Below, piece by piece: positions 1 through 6,633 of a DNA stretch of 7,910 nucleotides. A model generated the notes under the pieces. That model saw nothing but the letters and a program-made list of their open reading frames with translations, made no database searches and was not told the DNA's origin. The stretch's first letter is position 1. Every line of letters begins with the position of its first letter. The DNA lies in contig RDYC01000293.1 in assembly GCA_004293295.1 (NCBI GenBank), positions 1 through 7,910 on the forward strand. The letters run 5' to 3'. This DNA comes from Bacteroidota bacterium (GTDB lineage: Bacteria; Bacteroidota; Bacteroidia; UKL13-3). Both the position numbers and the translations under genes were made by a program.

Positions 1-1
1 A

Positions 2-1276
2 CTCCAAAAGATAAAACAAGCATTATCCAATAACGGTGTATGTTTTGCAACCACCGTTTTAACTGGGGCACCCATAAAAGATGCACAAAAAGTTTCACGG
101 GAAGTAAAAGCATTGTTTCCGCATATTCCGGTGGTATGGGGAGGTTGGCATCCATCATTGTTTCCTGAACAAACCCTCAACGAACCTGCCATAGATGTAG
201 TAGTAAAAGGTCAGGGAGAAATTACCTTTAAAGAGTTGTTGGAGCGTTTTGAAACACAAACGTCTTTAGAAGGGTTGCAAGGAATCAGTTACAAAAATAA
301 GGAAAACCAAGTCGTTACCAATCCAGAAAGGGCTATGGTTGACATCAATGCGTTTCCTGCTTTTAATTATGATTTAATTGATGTGCCCGCCTACATGAAA
401 CTAAGCGGCAGAAAACAAATAGATTACATTTCCTCACAGGGTTGTCGTTTTAGGTGTTCGTTTTGTGCTGATCCCTTTATGTATAAAAGAGGCTGGTATG
501 GTTTCAGTGCTGAACGTTTGGGCGATGAAATTGAAGCCCTATGGAAAAAATACCGATTTGAGCATGTCCACTTTCAGGATGAAACCTTTTTTACCAACAG
601 CAAAAGGGTAAAAGCAATAGCAGAAGAGTTTATTAAAAGAAAGTTGCCTATTTCGTGGTTTGGAACCATGAGGGCCGACCAAGGAGTACGGCTGGATGAA
701 GAGGTTTGGGAAATCTGCAAAAAATCTGGGTTAGAGAAAGTGATGATTGGAATGGAAGCAGGCACACAAAAAATGCTTGATTGGATGCAAAAAGACATTA
801 AGCTGGAACAAGTATTTGACTCAGCTAAACAATGCATCAAGTATGACATAAGCATCAATTTTAGCATTATTATTGGTTTTCCTGATGAGCCGGAAGAAAG
901 CATTGATGCAACCTTGGCTATGGTTAAACAACTAAGGGAAATGAGCAGCAAGTTTCATATGGGGATATTCTATTATAAACCATATCCGGGAAATAAAATT
1001 GCAGATGAGTTATTGGCTAAGGGGTTTAATTTCGCAACCTCTTTAGAGGAATGGAGCGATTTTGATTACGTTGGAACCAAAGCAAGTGATTGGATAAGTG
1101 AAGATAAAATTATTGAAATTGAGAACTTTAAGTTTTATCAACGATTGGCGTATACCCAAAAAAGCTTGCCAGTGATAAAGCATATTGCTAAGTGGCGTCT
1201 TGATAAAAAAATGTATGCACTACCTTTTGAACGTAAGTTAAAAGAGTGGTTCATGCCAACTCCTCAAATGTCGTAG
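2..1276 (+). CDS. B12-binding-type radical SAM protein, 5' end cut by the window edge
   Basis: The frame is open from base 2 with no stop, so the gene starts outside the window; 424 residues are visible. The first internal start-like codon (TTG at 113) lies inside the conserved N-terminal domain and is not the true start. Residues 1 to about 85 are the C-terminal half of a Rossmann-like B12-binding domain, with the typical WGGWHP element (G47, G48, H50, P51) and a following GQGE turn. The radical SAM [4Fe-4S] motif is C148-x3-C152-x2-C155, in a GCRFRCSFC context. The downstream barrel has the usual HFQDETF strand and the GMEAGTQ SAM-contact strand (residues 250-256). The C-terminus ends naturally. 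Known for this class: 5'-deoxyadenosyl radical chemistry, often C-methylation or ring formation (BchE and hopanoid/phosphonate enzymes). Substrate unknown. It is paralogous to the next gene over its whole visible length. Confidence 0.93.
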   Translation, partial: LQKIKQALSNNGVCFATTVLTGAPIKDAQKVSREVKALFPHIPVVWGGWHPSLFPEQTLNEPAIDVVVKGQGEITFKELLERFETQTSLEGLQGISYKNKENQVVTNPERAMVDINAFPAFNYDLIDVPAYMKLSGRKQIDYISSQGCRFRCSFCADPFMYKRGWYGFSAERLGDEIEALWKKYRFEHVHFQDETFFTNSKRVKAIAEEFIKRKLPISWFGTMRADQGVRLDEEVWEICKKSGLEKVMIGMEAGTQKMLDWMQKDIKLEQVFDSAKQCIKYDISINFSIIIGFPDEPEESIDATLAMVKQLREMSSKFHMGIFYYKPYPGNKIADELLAKGFNFATSLEEWSDFDYVGTKASDWISEDKIIEIENFKFYQRLAYTQKSLPVIKHIAKWRLDKKMYALPFERKLKEWFMPTPQMS

Positions 1277-1307
1277 TGTTTTGTAAAAAGTATAATTTAT
1301 ATAAGGT
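1277..1307 (+). other. AT-rich 31 nt gap, the only real intergenic space in the window
   Basis: This is the only gap longer than 1 nt between genes here. It is AT-rich and shows no hairpin that would act as a terminator. It contains TATAAT at 1291-1296, but without a correctly spaced -35 element, and no good match to the Bacteroidota TAnnTTTG/TTTG promoter pair. An AAGG at 1303-1306 abuts the TTG start of the next gene, too close to serve as a normal ribosome binding site. Read-through from gene 1 is the simplest reading. Confidence 0.4.
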
Positions 1308-2819
1308 TTGACTAATAATACTAAAAACGAAGTAATCATTTTTAATCCCAAAAGTGCTGATGTAAAATACAGGATTCCAAATTCTGTAATTCAAGTAGCA
1401 GCTTCAATTGATGGTGATTACGAGTGGTTAATAATAGATGGCAATCGCGAAAAAGAGCCATTAGAGAAAATTTTGGCGAGTATTACCCCTCACACAAAAT
1501 ACGTTGGCTTATCAGTAATGCCCGGGCCTCAGTTAAAACAAGCTATACCATTCTCTAAAATAATTAAGCAAAAGTTTCCGCACATCACCATTGTGTGGGG
1601 TGGTTACTTTGCTTCCAATCAATATAAAGCGGTGCTGGAGTCTGGTTTTGTAGATTTTGTAATCAATGGCCCTGGTGATTATGCCTTTCCTGAATTGCTC
1701 CATGCTTTGGATAACAATTTGCCTTATTACGATATTAAAAATCTCATTTATGTAAAAGACAATGAAATTGTAAAAACACAAAAGGCCGAACTGGTAAACT
1801 ACGATGATTTAAAGCCAATGCCCTATGCGAAATTTGATACCATGTACAGCGTAGAGAAGTATTTGGTAAAAACCTACTTGGGCAAACGCACTTTCGGCTA
1901 CCATAGCAGTTTTGGTTGTCCGTTTACCTGCTCATTTTGTGCGGTAGTACCCATTTACAATGCCAAATGGAAGGGCATGTCTGCAGCCAATATTTATAAA
2001 GATATTTTATATGTTAAAAATAAATGGGGTATAGATTCAGTTGAATTTCACGATAACAACTTTTACGTATCAGAAAAAAGAGTTATTGAATTTTCTAACC
2101 TCATTAAAAACGACAATATTGTTTGGTGGGGAGAAGGGCGCATTGATACCATTAACAAATACAAAGACGAAACCTTGGCCCTGATGCGTGAAGCGGGTTG
2201 TAAAATGATATTTTTTGGTGCCGAAACAGGAAATGATGAAGTACTTAAAAAAATGGATAAAGGCGGAACACAAACCGGAAAACAAATCATAGAATTTGCA
2301 GCCCGAATGAAAAAGTTTGACATCATCCCCGAGTACTCCTTTGTGTTAGGAACACCGGCAGATACCCCGGAAGAAGTCATGAAACAAATTGATTTTGATA
2401 TTGCTTTTATTAAAAAAATTAAAGAAGTAAACCCAGACACAGAAATTATCATATACGTGTACAGCCCTGTACCAACTGAAGGCTCTGATATGTATGAGAA
2501 GGTGTTGGCCAGTGGATTTAGGTTTCCGCAAAAATTGGAAGATTGGCTAAGTAATGAATGGGAAAATTTTGATTTGCGTAAGAATCCATTAACACCGTGG
2601 TTAACACCTCAAATGATTGATAAAATTAAGAATTTTGAAACCGTTTTAAACGGGTATTATCCTACCGTTTCAGATATTCGTTTAAAGCCTTACCAGCGGA
2701 AATTGATTAAAGCTTGGTCTGGTTTAAGGTACAAAAGCAACCTGTTTCATTACCCATACGAGATAAAAGCATTACAAAAAATATGGAGTTACAGACAGCC
2801 GGAAATACAAGGGTTTTAG
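1308..2819 (+). CDS. B12-binding-type radical SAM protein, subfamily of gene 1
   Basis: 503 residues. The frame opens just upstream (TAA at 1302-1304) and the first usable start is TTG at 1308; the first in-frame ATG would remove most of the N-terminal domain, so TTG is preferred. Residues 8-135 form a B12-binding-like Rossmann domain: VIIFNP strand, IIDGN (42-46), VGLSVMPGPQ (67-75), and WGG (97-99). The DxHxxG cobalamin-histidine motif is absent (DGNREK stands there), and the HP after WGG seen in gene 1 is replaced by FAS. The [4Fe-4S] motif is C204-x3-C208-x2-C211, followed by an EFHDNNF strand (246-252) and FFGAETGND (302-310) as the SAM-contact strand. A C-terminal extension of roughly 100 residues is rich in aromatic and basic residues. 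Reaction type (methylation, cyclisation or other) cannot be read from sequence. It ends 1 nt before the next ATG. Confidence 0.92.
   Translation: MTNNTKNEVIIFNPKSADVKYRIPNSVIQVAASIDGDYEWLIIDGNREKEPLEKILASITPHTKYVGLSVMPGPQLKQAIPFSKIIKQKFPHITIVWGGYFASNQYKAVLESGFVDFVINGPGDYAFPELLHALDNNLPYYDIKNLIYVKDNEIVKTQKAELVNYDDLKPMPYAKFDTMYSVEKYLVKTYLGKRTFGYHSSFGCPFTCSFCAVVPIYNAKWKGMSAANIYKDILYVKNKWGIDSVEFHDNNFYVSEKRVIEFSNLIKNDNIVWWGEGRIDTINKYKDETLALMREAGCKMIFFGAETGNDEVLKKMDKGGTQTGKQIIEFAARMKKFDIIPEYSFVLGTPADTPEEVMKQIDFDIAFIKKIKEVNPDTEIIIYVYSPVPTEGSDMYEKVLASGFRFPQKLEDWLSNEWENFDLRKNPLTPWLTPQMIDKIKNFETVLNGYYPTVSDIRLKPYQRKLIKAWSGLRYKSNLFHYPYEIKALQKIWSYRQPEIQGF
2809..2813 (+). promoter_or_regulatory. Shine-Dalgarno-like AAGGG upstream of the NPPY methyltransferase
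   Basis: AAGGG lies 7 nt before the ATG at 2821, inside the end of the preceding gene. It is the clearest ribosome binding site in the window; the other starts have A-rich or featureless leaders, as is usual in Bacteroidota. Confidence 0.4.
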
Positions 2820-2820
2820 T

Positions 2821-3483
2821 ATGTGGAAATTGTTTCGGAGGTTAACAACCAATGTTTTTAGGCCAATTGTTTCATGGTATCTTAAACAAGATAGGACGTT
2901 TACCTACAAACACCTCACGCTTGTTGTAAAAAAGGGCGTTTTTCATCCGGGTTTCTTTTTTAGTACCAAATTTTTAATTGAGGTTATTGGCAAGCGCGAA
3001 TTAAATAGCAAAACAGCACTTGAATTAGGCGCAGGTAGCGGCCTGATTTCTTTTTACATGGCCGGCAAAGGTGCGCAGGTAACGGCAACTGATATCAATA
3101 CCATTGCCATTGAAGGGCTGCACCTGAATAACAGCAAGCTAAACACAAACATTACCATCATCCATTCCGATTTATTTGCCCAAATACCCAGCCAGTTGTT
3201 TGATTACATCATCATTAATCCACCGTATTATCCCAAAAACCCAACCAGCCAAGAAGAACAAGCATGGTTTTGTGGTGCTGATTATGAGTACTTTTACAAA
3301 TTATTTGAACAATTAGGGGCTTATGTGCAACGAAACACCGTCATTTATATGTCCCTGTCAGAGGATTGTAATGTGAAGCAAATTGCAGAAATTGCAGCGA
3401 AAAAGGACTACTCGTTTAATTTGCTCGAAAAAAAGCGTATAATGGGTGAGTTAAATTTTATTTATCAAATTGTGAGCAAGTAA
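2821..3483 (+). CDS. Class I SAM-dependent methyltransferase with NPPY motif (HemK/PrmC-like fold)
   Basis: 220 residues, ATG start 1 nt after the previous stop. Motif I, which binds SAM, is LELGAGSGL at 67-75; the acidic ribose contact is D91 in ATDIN; motif IV is N133-P134-P135-Y136, preceded by hydrophobic YIIINPP. NPPY is the signature of methyltransferases acting on a planar nitrogen, such as the release-factor glutamine methyltransferase PrmC or adenine-N6 enzymes; some relatives modify small molecules. A GVFHPGFFFST segment (39-49) sits where PrmC-type enzymes have the substrate-side strand before motif I. The protein lacks the N-terminal helical domain of true PrmC (usually about 280 residues in total), so a housekeeping PrmC role is unlikely. 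Embedded between pathway genes, it is more probably an N- (or O-) methyltransferase of the pathway. The family is confident; the substrate is not known. Confidence 0.9.
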   Translation: MWKLFRRLTTNVFRPIVSWYLKQDRTFTYKHLTLVVKKGVFHPGFFFSTKFLIEVIGKRELNSKTALELGAGSGLISFYMAGKGAQVTATDINTIAIEGLHLNNSKLNTNITIIHSDLFAQIPSQLFDYIIINPPYYPKNPTSQEEQAWFCGADYEYFYKLFEQLGAYVQRNTVIYMSLSEDCNVKQIAEIAAKKDYSFNLLEKKRIMGELNFIYQIVSK

Positions 3484-3484
3484 C

Positions 3485-4429
3485 ATGGGTATTGGTACTA
3501 TACAACAAGAACAGTTAACGGAAGTTGGGTCAAAAATTATTTTGGCCTTGGCTTACTTTGACCTGTTTAAATATCCCCTAACCGTTGATGAAATAATTAA
3601 GTATAGTAAGGTTCCAACTGAAAAAAGAAGCGTGTTTATCAGTGAGGTTGAAAAATTATTGGGCCAACAAATTGTTTTTCAACACGGACCTTATTTTTCT
3701 TTAATCAGCAATGAGCAGTTAGAAAAAAGGAGAGAAAATGGCGCACAAAATGCCAGCGCACTGATGCTCAAGGCCCACAAATACTCAAGGTTAATACACC
3801 GTTTCCCGTTTGTAAGAAGCGTTTGCATATCAGGCTCATTATCCAAAGGCTGCGTAGATGAGCAAGGAGATATTGATTATTTTATCATCACCGAACCAGA
3901 GCGCTTATGGATTACACGAACCTTGTTAATTGCCTTTAAAAAAGTGTTTCTATTAAACAACCACAAATACTTTTGTGTAAACTATTTTATTGATACCGAA
4001 CACCTCGATATACCAGATAAGAATATTTTTACAGCAACAGAATTACTTACACTCTTGCCGATGTCTGGCCATGCTATTTATAATGAATTAATCAACAAAA
4101 ATAATTGGGCATTTGCTTACCTGCCTAATGTTACCATTGAACCCAAAACAGGTGCTGAGGTGAAAGATACTGTAATTAAAAAAGTGTTAGAAAGTGCGCT
4201 TGGTGGCTATTTAGGTGGGCAACTAGATACCCTGTTAATGAAACTTACCATTAAAAGATGGAAAACAAAGTTTCGCAATTTTAATGAAGAGGAACTAGAT
4301 ACTGCCATGAGGTCAAGGAAATATGTTTCCAAGCATCACCCCCAGCACTTTCAGCAAGTGGTGCTTGATCGGTTTAAAAACAACATTACCCAAGTTGAAA
4401 AAAAGTTAAATGTAATCCTACATGGCTGA
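3485..4429 (+). CDS. Nucleotidyltransferase-superfamily protein with N-terminal winged-helix-like region
   Basis: 314 residues. Residues about 14-75 (ALAYFDLFKYPLTVDEI and following) look like a winged-helix region. The DNA-polymerase-beta-type nucleotidyltransferase core follows: strand VCISGS, then G117-S118-x3-G122 and the metal-binding pair D129-I-D131, matching the hG[GS]...Dx[DE] signature. A third carboxylate is less clear; D170 in NYFID is a candidate. Downstream blocks (ATELLTLLP at 184-192, NNWAF...LPN at 206-215, HHPQHF at 284-289) resemble an uncharacterised family of stand-alone nucleotidyltransferases that I recall from Bacteroidota and related genomes. Expected chemistry is transfer of a nucleoside monophosphate to a hydroxyl or amine group; the target is unknown. 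It starts 1 nt after the previous stop and overlaps the next gene by 8 nt, so it is translated with the radical SAM set. A toxin-antitoxin MNT role is unlikely: it is longer than MNT proteins and has no HEPN partner. Confidence 0.85.
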   Translation: MGIGTIQQEQLTEVGSKIILALAYFDLFKYPLTVDEIIKYSKVPTEKRSVFISEVEKLLGQQIVFQHGPYFSLISNEQLEKRRENGAQNASALMLKAHKYSRLIHRFPFVRSVCISGSLSKGCVDEQGDIDYFIITEPERLWITRTLLIAFKKVFLLNNHKYFCVNYFIDTEHLDIPDKNIFTATELLTLLPMSGHAIYNELINKNNWAFAYLPNVTIEPKTGAEVKDTVIKKVLESALGGYLGGQLDTLLMKLTIKRWKTKFRNFNEEELDTAMRSRKYVSKHHPQHFQQVVLDRFKNNITQVEKKLNVILHG

Positions 4430-5861
4430 TTTGTTACTAACCCATTCTTATTTTTTAAACTTTGATCCTAAACAGCTTAGGGCAGGAACACCATATGCAC
4501 CACTGGCCACATTGTTTGCGGCAGCCGTGTTGCAAAAAAATCACTACAACGTGGCTTTTTTTGATACCATGTTTTGCCATAATGCCAATGAAATAGCACC
4601 CGCTATTTTAGAACATAAGCCAAAGTTGTTTGTGATTTATGACGATGGGTTTAACTACCTCACCAAAATGTGCCTCACGAATATGCGCGAGGCAGCTTTT
4701 GAAATGATAAAGGCAGCTAAAGAACAAGGTTGTAAAGTGGCCATTTCAAGTTCTGATTCAACAGATCATGCAGAACAATACCTGCAAAAGGGTGCTGATT
4801 TTGTAATAGCTGGTGAAGGAGAACAAACCTTGCTGGAGTTGAGTAATTTCTTACTTCGTAATGAAGGAACCATAGAAACCATTGATGGATTAATTTGGCT
4901 AAAGGAGGGTGAATTGCAACGCAATACCAAACGCAACAACCTCCGTAATTTAGATGAATTACCTCTTCCTGCTTGGGATTTGGTGGACATGAAGCCATAC
5001 CAGCAAATGTGGTTAAACCATAAAGGTTACTTCTCCATTAACATGGTTACCACCAGAGGATGTCCCTTTAAATGCAATTGGTGTGCAAAGCCAATCTATG
5101 GCAACCGCTACAACTCCCGCAGCCCTGAAAATGTAATTGCAGAGATTAAACTTCTCAAACAAAAATTAAACATCAACCACATTTGGTTTGCCGATGATAT
5201 TTTTGGGTTAAAACCAGGTTGGGTTAGCCAATTTGCAACGCTCGCTAAGCAAGAAAATCTGCAGTTTAAGTTTAAAATACAATCGCGTGTTGATTTGTTA
5301 TTGGAAGAAGACAACATTAAACACTTGGCAGATGCAGGATGCGATGAAGTGTGGGTAGGAGCGGAGAGTGGTTCGCAAAAAATATTGGATGCCATGGATA
5401 AAGGCACTAAAGTAGAACAAATTGAAACAGCAACTTTATTGATGAAACAACAGGGCATTAAACCTTGTTTCTTCTTGCAGTTTGGTTACCCTAGCGAAGA
5501 AGCTGTTGATATCAAAAGTACCATAAGCATGCTCAAAAGGCTGATGCCGCATGACATTGGCATATCTGTATCTTACCCATTACCGGGAACAAAATTCTAC
5601 GACAACGTAAAATCTCAACTCAAGCAAAAACAAAATTGGACGGACTCAGATGAATTGTTGGTGATGTTTAATAGCACTTACCCGGCTGATTTTTATAAAC
5701 AACTCCAAAGGCTGGTACATTACCAATTCAGAAAGTGGAAGGCACTTGAAGCTTGGAAAACCAAAAACAACGTCAAACAAGGAGCAGTAGCCTTGATGCG
5801 GGTTCCTCAGGTGATGTGGGCAAAACAACAAATGAAAAAATATGCAGCAGGCGCATTTTAA
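4422..5861 (+). CDS. B12-binding-type radical SAM protein, second subfamily
   Basis: 479 residues; ATG at 4422 overlaps the previous gene by 8 nt. The N-terminal half (about 1-190) is a Rossmann-like B12-binding-type domain: LLLTHSYFL, PYAPLATLFAAAVL (24-37), FFDTMF (46-51), and GADFVIAGEGE (124-134). The usual GGP/GGxHP element is replaced by SSSDSTDH (109-116), and no DxHxxG is present. The NLDELPLP linker (176-183) leads to the radical SAM motif C214-x3-C218-x2-C221 (RGCPFKCNWC). Barrel strands include IWFADDIF (254-261), WVGAESGSQ (311-319) as SAM contact and FGYPSEE (354-360). The C-terminal helical tail (about 390-479) is rich in Lys, Trp and Gln. It is a clear paralog of the last gene in the window, sharing NLDELPLP, IWF-DD-F and GAESGSQK. 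Likely reaction: radical C-methylation, cyclisation or oxidative rearrangement; the substrate cannot be inferred. Confidence 0.93.
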   Translation: MADLLLTHSYFLNFDPKQLRAGTPYAPLATLFAAAVLQKNHYNVAFFDTMFCHNANEIAPAILEHKPKLFVIYDDGFNYLTKMCLTNMREAAFEMIKAAKEQGCKVAISSSDSTDHAEQYLQKGADFVIAGEGEQTLLELSNFLLRNEGTIETIDGLIWLKEGELQRNTKRNNLRNLDELPLPAWDLVDMKPYQQMWLNHKGYFSINMVTTRGCPFKCNWCAKPIYGNRYNSRSPENVIAEIKLLKQKLNINHIWFADDIFGLKPGWVSQFATLAKQENLQFKFKIQSRVDLLLEEDNIKHLADAGCDEVWVGAESGSQKILDAMDKGTKVEQIETATLLMKQQGIKPCFFLQFGYPSEEAVDIKSTISMLKRLMPHDIGISVSYPLPGTKFYDNVKSQLKQKQNWTDSDELLVMFNSTYPADFYKQLQRLVHYQFRKWKALEAWKTKNNVKQGAVALMRVPQVMWAKQQMKKYAAGAF

Positions 5862-6633
5862 TGCCATTGCCCAAACCTACGATACCGATTTCTCCTTTAG
5901 CAAAATTGGACGTATGCAGCGTAAGCGTGTATGGAGAAATTTGATGCCTTATTTAAAGGATAACAAGCCGAAATCAATATTAGAAATTAACTGTGGAACC
6001 GGTGTAGATGCCTATTGGTTGAGCAAACAGGGCAATCAGGTTATTGCAACTGATATTTCAGCCAACATGATTGCTTGTGCGGAAAATAAAAAACAACCCG
6101 AATTAAAACAACAGCCTGACTTTATGGTTTGTGGTTTTGATGATTTGGCAAACCAGTTTAAAGGCAAAACTTTTGATGTGATTTTTTCAAATTTTGCCGG
6201 ACTTAATTGTGTGGATGAAGCAGGGTTGAAAAAACTCAACCATGATTTTGTTTCTTTATTGAAACCAAACGGACAATTAATCATGGTGTTATTGGGTAAA
6301 CATTGCTGGATGGAACAACTTTATTTTTGGGCAAAAGGATTGCCTGATAAGGCTAAACGCAGGCAATCGGTTGATATGGTAGAATTAGGTAAAGGTCATA
6401 CACAACCTACGTATTGCTATTCAGTGCATGAAACAGCACAGCTTTTTAGCTCATTTCAATTAACCACTTATAAGCCTGTGGGTATTGCCATACCGCCATC
6501 TTACTTAGAGCCAATAATAAAAAAGTTTCCATTTTTAACGCCAATTGTTCAACTTGCTGAATATTGCTTGGGAAATATTTCCTTTTTAAGTGATTATGCA
6601 GATCATACCTTTTTAGCCTTTAGAAAAAAATGA
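5842..6633 (+). CDS. Class I SAM-dependent methyltransferase (Methyltransf_11/25-like)
   Basis: 263 residues; ATG at 5842 lies inside the end of the previous gene, with a 20 nt overlap. This start is supported because HFNAIAQTYD (5-14) is the normal opening of small-molecule methyltransferases, followed by FSFSKIGRMQRKRVW (17-31). Motif I is LEINCGTGVDA (47-57), the acidic ribose contact is D71 in ATDIS, motif IV is FSNFAGLNC (115-123), and the KPNGQLIMV strand (141-149) is typical. There is no NPPY, so this enzyme differs from the other methyltransferase in the cluster and more likely acts on O, C or a non-planar N of a small molecule, or on a lipid. The C-terminal half carries IAIPPSYLEP (215-224), probably part of the substrate cap. 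It lies between two paralogous radical SAM genes and overlaps both (20 nt and 4 nt), which argues for action on the same intermediate. Confidence 0.92.
   Translation: MQQAHFNAIAQTYDTDFSFSKIGRMQRKRVWRNLMPYLKDNKPKSILEINCGTGVDAYWLSKQGNQVIATDISANMIACAENKKQPELKQQPDFMVCGFDDLANQFKGKTFDVIFSNFAGLNCVDEAGLKKLNHDFVSLLKPNGQLIMVLLGKHCWMEQLYFWAKGLPDKAKRRQSVDMVELGKGHTQPTYCYSVHETAQLFSSFQLTTYKPVGIAIPPSYLEPIIKKFPFLTPIVQLAEYCLGNISFLSDYADHTFLAFRKK

Noticed and set aside
113..115. TTG at 113 as the start of the first gene
   Set aside because: The same frame is open back to base 2 and encodes conserved B12-binding-domain sequence (…TTVLTGAPIKDA…) matching the paralogous gene 2, so the gene is cut by the window edge.
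1291..1296. TATAAT as a -10 promoter box before gene 2
   Set aside because: No correctly spaced -35 element is seen, the region is simply AT-rich, and Bacteroidota promoters use a different consensus (TAnnTTTG) that is not matched.
2063..2452. Reverse-strand open frames of 60-130 codons inside the radical SAM genes
   Set aside because: They are antisense shadows of well-supported + strand genes, with compositions rich in Ser, Ile, Leu and Phe and no recognisable domains.
5753..5944. Short + strand open frame across the junction of the radical SAM gene at 4422 and the methyltransferase at 5842
   Set aside because: It is out of frame with both conserved genes, both of which cover the region with clear homology, and its peptide resembles nothing recognisable.
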